A model generated the notes under the pieces. That model made no database searches, had not been told where the DNA came from, and worked only from the letters and a program-made list of their open reading frames with translations. The translations under genes were made by a program, and so were the position numbers. Below, one piece after another: positions 1-7,934 of a stretch of 64,000 bases of DNA (positions are counted from its first letter, which is position 1; every line of letters starts with the position of its first letter). This DNA comes from an uncultured Ulvibacter sp. GTDB lineage: Bacteria > Bacteroidota > Bacteroidia > Flavobacteriales > Flavobacteriaceae. The stretch covers positions 164,950-228,949 of the forward strand of contig CALSSW010000002.1 in assembly GCA_943789105.1 (NCBI GenBank). The letters are read 5' to 3'.

Positions 1-1
1 G

Positions 2-1927
2 CAGACTCAGCAATTACAAAACCAAGAAAACGCAATAAAGTCCATGGACGCAGCTTTACAAGAGTTAAAAAACCAAGACAAGCGCCTAGAACAACTAGAG
101 CAATTACAAAAAGAAAAAGAGTCCCTTAACTGGAACGATAAAAAGAAACTAGAAGATGTTGTAAGGCGCCAAAAGGAGCAAGAAAAAATGATGCAGCAGT
201 TTTCAAAACAACTACAAGAGAGTTTAGAAAAGTTTCAGCCAGAGAATAAAGAAAAAGACCCCTTTAAGCAACAGCTCGAGAAAAGACTTCAAGAGAATCA
301 AGAACAATTAAAAGAAAACGAAAAACTACTTCAAGAGCTAGAGGAGCTACAAGACAAAATCTCTCAAGAGGCGCTTACAGAAAAACTAGAAAAAGCCGCT
401 AATAAAAATAAAAATCAAGAAAAAAACTTAGAACAACTCATAGAACTAACCAAGCAGTACTATGTGACTAAAAAAAGCGAAAAGCTTTCAGAAGAACTAT
501 TTAAATTAGGAGTAGAGCAGCGTAAACTGGCAGAAAAACAAGAACAGCAGAACACCAAACAGGCTCAAGAAAAAATCAATAAAAAGTTTGAGAAATACAA
601 ACAGGAACTTGAAGAGCTAAAAAAAGAGAACGAAACATTAAAATCTCCCATGAAGCTCCCACAAGATAAAGTGGGTGAAAAAGAGGTGGATCGTCAGCAG
701 CAACAGGCAACTCAAAAACTCGAAAAACAAAATAAAGCAGGCGCAAAACAAAACCAAAAAAAGGCGGGTAAAAAAATGCAAGAAATGGGCCAACAAATGA
801 TGATGGCCCTATCTGGATCTCAAGGAGAACAAATAGAGGAGGATCTGGCTATGTTGCGTCAAATTCTGGACAATTTGATTGTGTTTTCTTTTAGGCAAGA
901 AGCGTTAATGGAGGATTTTAAATTAACACAGTACGGAAACCCGCTATTTGGAAAACGCTTAAATATTCAAAACGACTTAAAGCAAAATTTTCAGCACATA
1001 GACGATAGTTTATTTTCTCTTTCACTGCGCCAACCCGCCATTGGCCAGAAAATAAATGAGTCTATAACACAGGTTCATTACAATCTTAAAAAGGCTATGG
1101 AGCGTCTTGCAGAAAACCAGATTCCTAAAGGAGTTGGATCACAGCAATACACTGTTACCGCTACCAATAATTTGGCAAACCTGCTCACCAATTTGCTTAC
1201 TAGTATGCAGCAACAACAAATGGGCCAAGGTTCTGGAAGCGGCAAACAAGGAATGCCAAAACCCGGCCAAGGGCAAGGAGAGGGTTTCCAGCTTCCTGAC
1301 ATTATTGAAAAGCAAAAAAGCCTGGCCGAAAAAATGCAAGAAGGCATGGGCGAAAAAGGTAAAGAGGGTAAAGAAGGAGAACAAGGCGAGGGAGAAGGTG
1401 AAGGTAAAGGAGAAGGAGAGGGTCAAGGTAGTGGAGAGGGCCAAGGTCAGAGAGACGGAGGCAACGGAAGCCCCGGCAACCAACCAAACGCTTCTCCAAC
1501 CAACCAAAGCGAAAACAATGATGCCGAGCTCTTTGAGATTTATAAACAGCAGCAGCAATTACGACAAGACCTAGAAGATAGGCTCAGTAAATTAGGCCTT
1601 GAGGGCCTTGGGGGACAACTCATAAAAAAAATGCAGGGAATAGAGCAACAACTCCTAGATAAGGGTTTTAACCGGGGTACTTTAGAGAAAATGCTTAACC
1701 TGCAGTATGAACTATTAAAACTAAAAGAGGCAGATTTAAAACAAGGTCAAGAGTCTAGGCGCGAATCTATTAGCAACCGAAAAACATATACCAATACCAC
1801 GGGTTTATCTGCAGACCAAATCAAAAAATATTTTAACACTACTGAAATTTTAAATCGAGAAGCGCTTCCTTTGCGTCAAGAATATAAAGAAAAGGTACAA
1901 TCCTATTTTAAGAAAAACAATGATTGA
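2..1927 (+). CDS. DUF4175-type protein, C-terminal part (cut by window edge)
   Basis: The frame is open to the left edge of the window and reads QTQQLQNQENAIKS before the ORF-track Met, so that Met is internal and the true start lies outside. About 641 residues are visible. They are dominated by Gln/Lys/Glu-rich coiled coil (about residues 1-240), then a more ordered segment with MLRQILDNLIVFSF. A Gly/Glu/Lys low-complexity stretch (GEGEGKGEGEGQ) follows at about 420-500, and then a conserved-looking tail. This layout fits the large DUF4175 proteins of Bacteroidota, whose missing N-terminus normally carries membrane helices. The function is unknown. It overlaps ybeY by 8 bp, so the two are probably co-transcribed. 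The family call rests on composition and gene order. Confidence 0.75.
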   Translation, partial: QTQQLQNQENAIKSMDAALQELKNQDKRLEQLEQLQKEKESLNWNDKKKLEDVVRRQKEQEKMMQQFSKQLQESLEKFQPENKEKDPFKQQLEKRLQENQEQLKENEKLLQELEELQDKISQEALTEKLEKAANKNKNQEKNLEQLIELTKQYYVTKKSEKLSEELFKLGVEQRKLAEKQEQQNTKQAQEKINKKFEKYKQELEELKKENETLKSPMKLPQDKVGEKEVDRQQQQATQKLEKQNKAGAKQNQKKAGKKMQEMGQQMMMALSGSQGEQIEEDLAMLRQILDNLIVFSFRQEALMEDFKLTQYGNPLFGKRLNIQNDLKQNFQHIDDSLFSLSLRQPAIGQKINESITQVHYNLKKAMERLAENQIPKGVGSQQYTVTATNNLANLLTNLLTSMQQQQMGQGSGSGKQGMPKPGQGQGEGFQLPDIIEKQKSLAEKMQEGMGEKGKEGKEGEQGEGEGEGKGEGEGQGSGEGQGQRDGGNGSPGNQPNASPTNQSENNDAELFEIYKQQQQLRQDLEDRLSKLGLEGLGGQLIKKMQGIEQQLLDKGFNRGTLEKMLNLQYELLKLKEADLKQGQESRRESISNRKTYTNTTGLSADQIKKYFNTTEILNREALPLRQEYKEKVQSYFKKNND

Positions 1928-2336
1928 ATTTTACTCAGAAACAGCTTTTAAAATTGAAAACACCAAGCCGCTAAGCCGCTGGATCTCTAAAATTATCCTG
2001 CACGAAAACCACGAGCTTGGGGAACTTACCTATGTGTTTTGTGATGACGAGTATTTGCACAAGTTAAATTTGCAGTTTTTAAATCACGACACCCTTACAG
2101 ACATTATAAGTTTTGACAACTCTTTGGGGAAACAAATTCATGGAGAGGTATATATATCCATAGAGCGAGTTAAAGAAAACGCTAGTATCTATGGGGTTGC
2201 TTTTCTTGAAGAACTGCACCGAGTTATAATTCACGGGGTTCTTCATTTTTGCGGCTACCAAGATAAAAGCGAAAAACAACAAGAGGTTATGACGGGCAAA
2301 GAAAATGAGGCCTTAGGCCTAAGAACATTTATATAG
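1920..2336 (+). CDS. ybeY: YbeY endoribonuclease (rRNA maturation)
   Basis: This 138-aa protein has the YbeY core: LNxxFLNHDTLTDIISFD followed by HGVLHFCGYQDKS. YbeY is a metal-dependent single-strand endoribonuclease acting in 16S rRNA 3'-end maturation and 70S quality control. The family motif is usually HGxLHLxGYDH with three metal-binding His. Here the first two His are present and the third position reads QDK, so an Asp may take the place of the third ligand; I recall similar KDK/QDK forms in other Flavobacteriia. The ATG lies inside the end of the upstream DUF4175 gene, suggesting translational coupling. Length is normal for the family. Confidence 0.93.
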   Translation: MIEFYSETAFKIENTKPLSRWISKIILHENHELGELTYVFCDDEYLHKLNLQFLNHDTLTDIISFDNSLGKQIHGEVYISIERVKENASIYGVAFLEELHRVIIHGVLHFCGYQDKSEKQQEVMTGKENEALGLRTFI

Positions 2337-2367
2337 ATCCTTGAAAATCAATAGATTATGTATTTAG

Positions 2368-2399
2368 TTGCTTGACTATAAGATAATTAACTATCTTTG
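2368..2399 (+). promoter_or_regulatory. Predicted promoter of mnmG
   Basis: A perfect Bacteroidota -7 element TATCTTTG lies at 2392-2399. TTG triplets at 2368 and 2372 give spacers of 21 or 17 nt, either side of the 19 nt seen at other promoters in this window. The first parS-like palindrome begins 24 bp downstream, inside the predicted leader. Confidence 0.6.
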
Positions 2400-2422
2400 C
2401 GCCCGCTTTAATACCCTTGCAT

Positions 2423-2438
2423 TGTTCCACGTGGAACA
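2423..2438. promoter_or_regulatory. parS-like palindrome, copy 1 (ParB/Spo0J site)
   Basis: The site reads TGTTCCACGTGGAACA, a perfect 16-bp palindrome within a 20-bp palindrome (2421-2440). It matches the broadly conserved parS pattern TGTTnCACGTGnAACA, which is bound by ParB during chromosome segregation. It sits 20 bp before the mnmG start and is repeated identically just after mnmG. parS sites cluster near replication origins in many bacteria. No parA, parB or dnaA gene is in the window. Confidence 0.8.
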
Positions 2439-2458
2439 ATTAATAAAATCAATTAAAA

Positions 2459-4330
2459 ATGTTTGAAAAAGAATACGATGTTATTGTAGTGGGTGGTGGT
2501 CACGCGGGCTCTGAAGCAGCCGCAGCCGCAGCCAACCTTGGGTCAAAAACCCTTCTCATTACAATGAATTTACAAAACATCGGACAAATGTCTTGTAATC
2601 CTGCCATGGGCGGCATTGCAAAGGGTCAGATTATTAGAGAGATAGATGCCCTTGGAGGATATAGCGGCATAGTAAGTGACAATACAGCTATTCAGTTTAA
2701 AATGTTAAATAAATCTAAGGGTCCCGCCATGTGGAGCCCTAGGGTGCAGAGCGATAGAATGAGATTTGCAGAAGCTTGGAGATTGATGTTAGAGGGCACC
2801 AAAAATCTAGATTTTTATCAAGAAATGGTGTCTGGCATTTTGATTGAGGGAGAAAAAATTGTAGGCGTGAAGACTTCTTTAGGAATTGAGGTTCGGGGCA
2901 AAACAGTAGTGCTAACCAACGGAACCTTTTTAAATGGCTTAATACATATCGGGGAAAAGCAATTTGGCGGAGGAAGAGCCGGAGAAAAAGCTGCCCACGG
3001 AATAACAAAAGAATTGGTAGACCTAGGTTTTGAATCTGGCAGGATGAAAACTGGAACACCTCCAAGGGTCGATGGAAGATCGCTTGATTTTTCTAAAATG
3101 ATTGTACAGCCAGGAGATGAGTCTCCAGAGAAATTTTCTTATTTAAAAAGCACAAAACCTCTTATCCATCAGCGCGATTGCCACATGAGTCATACCAGTT
3201 TAGAGGTTCATGATTTGCTTCGTGAGGGTTTTGATCGGTCTCCAATGTTTAATGGAGCAATTAATAGTGTTGGACCAAGGTATTGCCCCTCTATAGAAGA
3301 CAAAATTAACCGTTTTGCAGATAAGGAATCACATCAATTATTTGTGGAGCCAGAAGGATGGGATACTGTAGAGTATTACGTTAATGGGTTTTCTACTTCA
3401 TTGCCAGAAGATGTTCAATTCAAAGCGTTAAGAAGTGTTAAGGGCTTTGAAAATGTTAAGTTCTTTAGGCCTGGATATGCTATTGAGTATGATTTTTTTC
3501 CACCCACACAACTTCGCCACACACTAGAAACAAAAAACATAAAAGGCTTATTTTTTGCTGGCCAGATTAACGGCACAACCGGCTATGAAGAAGCAGCTTC
3601 TCAGGGCCTAATGGCCGGAATAAACGCACACCTAAAGGTTAAAGAGCAACAACCCCTTATCATACAAAGAAACCAGGCGTACATTGGAGTGTTAATTGAT
3701 GATTTAATCACCAAAGGCACAGATGAGCCTTATAGAATGTTTACCTCTCGAGCAGAGTACAGAACCTTATTGCGACAAGACAACGCAGATTTTAGACTCA
3801 CCCCAATGTCTCACAACATTGGGCTTGCTAGCGATGAGCGCCTTAGATTAATGGAACAAAAAAAGCAAAAAAGCGAAGCGTTTATCGGTTTTTTTAAAGA
3901 AACTAGTGTTGCTCCAGAGCTTATAAACCCTATTTTAGAGGCAAAAAAGTCTGCCACAATAAAGCAAAGCGACAAGCTTTTTAAACCACTTTCTAGGCCC
4001 AATATAACGATGCATGATATGCAAAAAATCGACTTTGTATCTTCCTATATCGATAAGCACGATCTGGATCATGAGGTGCTCCAACAAACTGAGATACAGA
4101 TTAAATACGCAGGTTATATTGCCAAAGAGAAAAACAATGCAGATAAACTCAATAGATTAGAAGGGATTAAAATTCCTGAAAGCTTTGATTATTCAAAGCT
4201 AAAATCCTTGTCTTATGAGGCAAAAGAAAAACTAAGCGCTATTAAACCCGTGACGGTTTCACAGGCGTCTAGAATTAGCGGCGTTTCACCAAATGATATC
4301 TCTGTAATGCTTGTTTATATGGGCAGGTAA
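2459..4330 (+). CDS. mnmG: tRNA uridine-5-carboxymethylaminomethyl modification enzyme MnmG (GidA)
   Basis: This 623-aa protein is of normal length. It opens with an FAD-binding Rossmann fold (VIVVGGGHAGSEAAAAAA, about 10-27) followed by the family signature NPAMGGIAKGQIIREIDALGG. The middle has GTFLNGLIHIG and PRYCPSIEDK, and the C-terminal part holds the MnmE-contacting helical region ending in ASRISGVSPNDISVMLVYM. Together with MnmE it installs the carboxymethylaminomethyl group at U34 of wobble tRNAs, using FAD and methylene-THF. The gene has its own predicted promoter and is bracketed by two parS-like sites, a placement reminiscent of the gid/par neighbourhood near origins in other bacteria. 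Confidence 0.97.
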   Translation: MFEKEYDVIVVGGGHAGSEAAAAAANLGSKTLLITMNLQNIGQMSCNPAMGGIAKGQIIREIDALGGYSGIVSDNTAIQFKMLNKSKGPAMWSPRVQSDRMRFAEAWRLMLEGTKNLDFYQEMVSGILIEGEKIVGVKTSLGIEVRGKTVVLTNGTFLNGLIHIGEKQFGGGRAGEKAAHGITKELVDLGFESGRMKTGTPPRVDGRSLDFSKMIVQPGDESPEKFSYLKSTKPLIHQRDCHMSHTSLEVHDLLREGFDRSPMFNGAINSVGPRYCPSIEDKINRFADKESHQLFVEPEGWDTVEYYVNGFSTSLPEDVQFKALRSVKGFENVKFFRPGYAIEYDFFPPTQLRHTLETKNIKGLFFAGQINGTTGYEEAASQGLMAGINAHLKVKEQQPLIIQRNQAYIGVLIDDLITKGTDEPYRMFTSRAEYRTLLRQDNADFRLTPMSHNIGLASDERLRLMEQKKQKSEAFIGFFKETSVAPELINPILEAKKSATIKQSDKLFKPLSRPNITMHDMQKIDFVSSYIDKHDLDHEVLQQTEIQIKYAGYIAKEKNNADKLNRLEGIKIPESFDYSKLKSLSYEAKEKLSAIKPVTVSQASRISGVSPNDISVMLVYMGR

Positions 4331-4336
4331 TAACCT

Positions 4337-4352
4337 TGTTCCACGTGGAACA
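4337..4352. promoter_or_regulatory. parS-like palindrome, copy 2
   Basis: This is an identical 16-mer TGTTCCACGTGGAACA, 6 bp after the mnmG stop, with an 18-bp palindromic core (4336-4353). The two copies are 1.9 kb apart and leave mnmG intact between them. A chance second copy of a 16-bp perfect palindrome so close is very unlikely. Confidence 0.8.
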
Positions 4353-4380
4353 ACCTTTTTTAAAATTCTAATAATTTCAT

Positions 4381-5226
4381 TTGAAGACTCCAAAGGAATC
4401 GATATATATTTCAACCAAAGACTATTTCAAATCTCAAGAAGCGTTTGATTTGGTGCTGGACTCTTCTAGAGAAATTTTAAAAACAACACCCCAACCAGCA
4501 CCAGAGGATTTGGCGGGTTATTACCAGAGCCAAGCGTATATTTCTCACTCAAATACCCAAAAAGGAATTGTTCCCTTTTTGTATGGTATGGTGCAAAAAT
4601 GGTCTTTAAAAACCAAAAGCAATCTTATTAATTCGTTCTCAAATAACAAGGGTACTCTTTTGGATATTGGAGCAGGTACCGGTAATTTTTGCAAGATTAT
4701 AAAACAAAATTCTTGGGAAGTCTACGGGGTTGAACCCAGTGAAAAAGCGAGAGAAATTGCTGCCCAAAAAAATATTTTTCTACAGCAAAGCATCCAAGAC
4801 TTTAAAGGCCAACAGTTTGACGCGGTAACACTCTGGCACGTGCTTGAGCACCTTCCAGATTTAGAAAACACTATCACGGCAATTCAAAAACTATTAAAAC
4901 CAGAAGGTGTATTAATAGTTGCTGTTCCAAACTATAATTCTTTTGATGCAAAACACTATAAAAGATTTTGGGCTGGTTATGATGTGCCAAGACATTTGTG
5001 GCACTTTTCTCAAAAAAGCATGAACAAGCTGTTTTCTGAAAACATGAAGCTGCTCAAAACAAAGCCAATGATTTTTGACTCTTTTTATGTAAGTCTTCTC
5101 TCAGAAAAATACAAAACCGGTAATTCATTTGCCATCAAGGCTTTTTGGATTGGTTTTTGGTCAAATATGCGAGCCTTAAAAACCAAAGAGTACTCTTCGC
5201 TTATATATTGCTTCAAAAAAGCTTAA
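4381..5226 (+). CDS. Class I SAM-dependent methyltransferase
   Basis: This 281-aa protein has the Methyltransf class I fold: motif I LLDIGAGTGNFCKII (about 97-111), YGVEPSEKAREIA after it, and motif IV-like DAVTLWHVLEHLPD (about 151-164). The substrate is unknown. The flavobacterial family with an N-terminal YYQSQAYISHS segment is often encoded next to mnmG. The only start that keeps this N-terminus is TTG at 4381; the first in-frame ATG (about 4588) would cut into it, so I accept TTG. It lies 28 bp after parS copy 2 and is convergent with holB. Confidence 0.85.
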   Translation: MKTPKESIYISTKDYFKSQEAFDLVLDSSREILKTTPQPAPEDLAGYYQSQAYISHSNTQKGIVPFLYGMVQKWSLKTKSNLINSFSNNKGTLLDIGAGTGNFCKIIKQNSWEVYGVEPSEKAREIAAQKNIFLQQSIQDFKGQQFDAVTLWHVLEHLPDLENTITAIQKLLKPEGVLIVAVPNYNSFDAKHYKRFWAGYDVPRHLWHFSQKSMNKLFSENMKLLKTKPMIFDSFYVSLLSEKYKTGNSFAIKAFWIGFWSNMRALKTKEYSSLIYCFKKA

Positions 5227-5229
5227 AAC

Positions 5230-5247
5230 AGCCCTTGGGGGCTTTTA
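5230..5247 (+). terminator. Weak hairpin terminator after methyltransferase
   Basis: AGCCC-TTGG-GGGCT is followed by TTT, directly after the methyltransferase stop. The stem is only 5 bp. The rest of the 160-bp gap to holB shows no gene I can support. Confidence 0.35.
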
Positions 5248-5388
5248 GCACAACCAAAACAGTTAAGCCAGCTATACATGTGGGTTTTTTACAAAACACC
5301 CCTACATCGCTTTATTTGGCCCCATCTTTAATAGACAAATCAAATACAGTTAAACAAAAGCAATAGAAATCACTTATCGTAAGTTGTG

Positions 5389-6537
5389 TTACGGCTTAGC
5401 ATGAAGAAGCCGCGTGAGTTTAATGGAGAGATCTGTAAAAATAATTTTAGCATTTCCATTTCGTTCAATGTGGTAAGAGGCAGTTTCTAACGCTTCAGAA
5501 ATCTCAAAAATATTGTTTTGATGCACAAAAGGCGCAAATTTCTCTATAGAGAAATTTGTGTTAGGGGCATCAAACAAAAGCAAACTATCTGCCGTGTAGT
5601 TTTTAAGCATTGCTTGCCTGAAGGTTTCTTGGCAATAGCCTAAAAACTTTTTTTGTGTTTCCCGACCTTGTGTTGCAATTTCTTCGCTCCATGAAATAAG
5701 TGCATTGATAGAGCTTTTATTCCCTTTAGCTTTAAAGGCAGTGCGCACCCAATCAACAAACCAATTTTCGAAAACAGTGCCATCACCGAGGTTGCTCAAT
5801 AGATTCAAAGCTTGGTGATAATCTCCATTAGACATACTACTAATTTTTTTTGCTTTTTTGCTTTCAACATGTTTGTCTTCAATGAGTTGACTAGAAATTA
5901 CATTTTCTGGGAGCAACGGAAATTGTAGTTTTTGACACCTGGATTGTATGGTGCCTAAGATATGCTCCTGGTGCTCTGTTAATAATAAAAGAACGGTTTT
6001 TTGTGGTGGTTCTTCAACTAATTTTAAAATTTTATTTGCACAGGCTATGTTCATTCTGTCTGCCATCCAAATAATCATGATTTTGTGACCCCCTTCGTAG
6101 GCTTTTAAAGACAATGTTTTAAGCATTTGTTTTGCCTCATCGACATTTATGTTTCCTTGCTTTTTTTCTATACCCAAGTATGCTAGCCAGTCATACAAAG
6201 TACCATATGTGTTCTCTAAAGCAAACGCCCTCCACTGTTCCATAAATAGCGCAGAAAAAGGGTGCTTCTTAACCCTTTGATTTGTGTTTACAGGAAATAC
6301 AAAATGTAGATCTGGGTGCGCAAGATGCGCTACTTTGGTCACGCAACTTTCATGTGCCTTTGTTCCAGTGGTGTGGTTGCTGGCTAAAATGGCTTGTGCA
6401 TACGCCAAAGCCATAGGCAATAAGCCACTTCCCGCCTTACCCACAAAGAGTTGAGCGTGAGGAATTCTACCATTTTCTATGCTTTTAAGCAAATGGTTTT
6501 TAATGTGTGTTTGGCCTAATATGTTTGAAAAAAGCAT
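5389..6537 (-). CDS. holB: DNA polymerase III subunit delta' (clamp-loader subunit)
   Basis: This 382-aa AAA+-like protein starts FSNILGQTHIKNHLLKSI and RIPHAQLFVG, the usual opening of delta' and DnaX proteins. The Walker A position reads GKAGSGLL, lacking the GKT of an active ATPase, as is typical of delta', the non-hydrolysing stator of the clamp loader. The SRC motif is present (IQSRCQKLQFP) after KILKLVEEPP. It would act in the cytoplasm with DnaX and delta to load the sliding clamp. The gene is divergent from pgk with about 95 bp between the starts. Confidence 0.9.
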   Translation of the reverse strand: MLFSNILGQTHIKNHLLKSIENGRIPHAQLFVGKAGSGLLPMALAYAQAILASNHTTGTKAHESCVTKVAHLAHPDLHFVFPVNTNQRVKKHPFSALFMEQWRAFALENTYGTLYDWLAYLGIEKKQGNINVDEAKQMLKTLSLKAYEGGHKIMIIWMADRMNIACANKILKLVEEPPQKTVLLLLTEHQEHILGTIQSRCQKLQFPLLPENVISSQLIEDKHVESKKAKKISSMSNGDYHQALNLLSNLGDGTVFENWFVDWVRTAFKAKGNKSSINALISWSEEIATQGRETQKKFLGYCQETFRQAMLKNYTADSLLLFDAPNTNFSIEKFAPFVHQNNIFEISEALETASYHIERNGNAKIIFTDLSIKLTRLLHAKP

Positions 6538-6607
6538 CTACAAATGTAGGGAAATATTACACACACTACATCCAAAAAAATCTAGTATTACTTGCCGGTA
6601 AAAACTG

Positions 6608-6615
6608 TATATTTG
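6608..6615 (+). promoter_or_regulatory. Predicted -7 element for pgk
   Basis: TATATTTG, a perfect TAnnTTTG match, lies 18 bp before the pgk ATG. No well-spaced TTG is visible (the nearest gives 13 nt), so only the -7 box is claimed. Confidence 0.45.
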
Positions 6616-6633
6616 CGCCACTAAAGACCAACT

Positions 6634-7821
6634 ATGAAAACAATACAAGACATTAATTTTAAAAACAAAAAAGCACTAATAAGGGTAGATTTTAACGTAC
6701 CTCTAAACAAAGACCTTGTTGTTACAGATACCACCAGAATAGAGGCAGCAAAAACAACTATTTTAAAAATTTTGAAAGACGGTGGCAGTTGCGTGTTACT
6801 ATCTCACCTTGGAAGACCTAAAAACAAAGAGCTTGAGTTTTCATTGCAACACATCATTGAGGCCGCAAGCAGGGTTTTAGGCGTCCCCGTTTTGTTTGCC
6901 CCAGATTGTGTTGGAGACACTGCACAAACGGCAGTAGCAAGACTAAAGCCATCAGAGGTGTTGCTGTTAGAAAATGTAAGGTATTACAAAGAAGAAACCG
7001 CAGGAGATCCGGATTTTGCAAAAAAACTCTCCAAACTTGGAGATATTTATGTAAACGATGCCTTTGGTAGCGCACACCGAGCGCACGCATCAACTGCAGT
7101 TATCACAGAAAATTTCCCAAAAGATAAATGCTTTGGCGCCCTACTTGCTTCAGAAATAAAAAGCCTTGAAAAGGTGTTAGGCGACAGTAAAAAACCGGTT
7201 ACCGCAGTTATTGGTGGCGCAAAAGTGTCTTCAAAAATAATGGTAATAGAGAATATTTTAGATAAAATTGACCATCTTATTATTGGTGGCGGCATGGCCT
7301 TTACGTTTATAAAAGCACAAGGAGGAAATATTGGCGACTCTCTTGTTGAGGATGACAAACAAACACTTGCACTACAAATTTTAAAGATGGCCAAAGAAAA
7401 GGGGGTAGAAGTCCACCTCCCTGTAGATGTTATTGCCGCAGATAAATTTTCTGAAAAGGCCAATACACAAATAACCCCTATCACCATCATTCCTGAAGGT
7501 TGGATGGGCCTTGATTCTGGGCCACAATCAAATAGTAATTTTGCTCATGTGATTTCAAAATCAAAGACAATTTTATGGAACGGCCCTGTTGGTGTCTTTG
7601 AAATGGAGCTGTTTTCTGGCGGAACAATTTCCTTAGGAAATGCAATTGCAAAGGCAACCCAACAAGGAGCTTTTTCTCTTGTTGGAGGTGGAGACTCTGT
7701 TGCTGCGGTAAAGCAATTTAACCTGAGTGATAAGGTGAGTTACGTTTCTACAGGCGGCGGCGCAATGCTTGAAATGCTTGAGGGCAAGACCCTTCCGGGA
7801 ATACAAGCAATACTTGACTAA
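6634..7821 (+). CDS. pgk: Phosphoglycerate kinase
   Basis: This 395-aa protein is of full family length. It has KKALIRVDFNVPLNK (the PGK signature RVDFNVP), LLSHLGRP (substrate-binding Arg loop), LLENVRYYKEE, VNDAFGSAHRAHAS and a nucleotide-binding C-terminal domain with VIGGAKVSSKI, WNGPVGVFE and GGGDSVAAV. It converts 1,3-bisphosphoglycerate plus ADP to 3-phosphoglycerate plus ATP in glycolysis, reversibly. It has its own -7 element and is followed by the transglycosylase and DUF4837 genes. Confidence 0.98.
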   Translation: MKTIQDINFKNKKALIRVDFNVPLNKDLVVTDTTRIEAAKTTILKILKDGGSCVLLSHLGRPKNKELEFSLQHIIEAASRVLGVPVLFAPDCVGDTAQTAVARLKPSEVLLLENVRYYKEETAGDPDFAKKLSKLGDIYVNDAFGSAHRAHASTAVITENFPKDKCFGALLASEIKSLEKVLGDSKKPVTAVIGGAKVSSKIMVIENILDKIDHLIIGGGMAFTFIKAQGGNIGDSLVEDDKQTLALQILKMAKEKGVEVHLPVDVIAADKFSEKANTQITPITIIPEGWMGLDSGPQSNSNFAHVISKSKTILWNGPVGVFEMELFSGGTISLGNAIAKATQQGAFSLVGGGDSVAAVKQFNLSDKVSYVSTGGGAMLEMLEGKTLPGIQAILD

Positions 7822-7934
7822 ATATCCGTTTGCCCAAGAGGGCTATTGATCTTTTTTAAAAAGTACCACACAGGTGCTTGAATTGCTTATTTTTGAGTAA
7901 AATTTTGGCAACATATTTGCGTTGCTATATATGT

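Noticed and set aside
1078-1574. Overlapping ORFs on both strands inside the DUF4175 gene
   Set aside because: They are shadows of the Gly/Glu/Lys low-complexity coding stretch, which leaves other frames open by composition.
2421-2440. The CACGTG palindromes considered as terminators or E-box-like regulator sites
   Set aside because: No T-run follows, and the full 16-mer matches parS and is repeated exactly.
5145-5366. 73-aa plus-strand ORF overlapping the end of the methyltransferase gene
   Set aside because: It overlaps a real gene by 82 bp in another frame, has no recognisable domain, and its second half runs through a plain intergenic gap.
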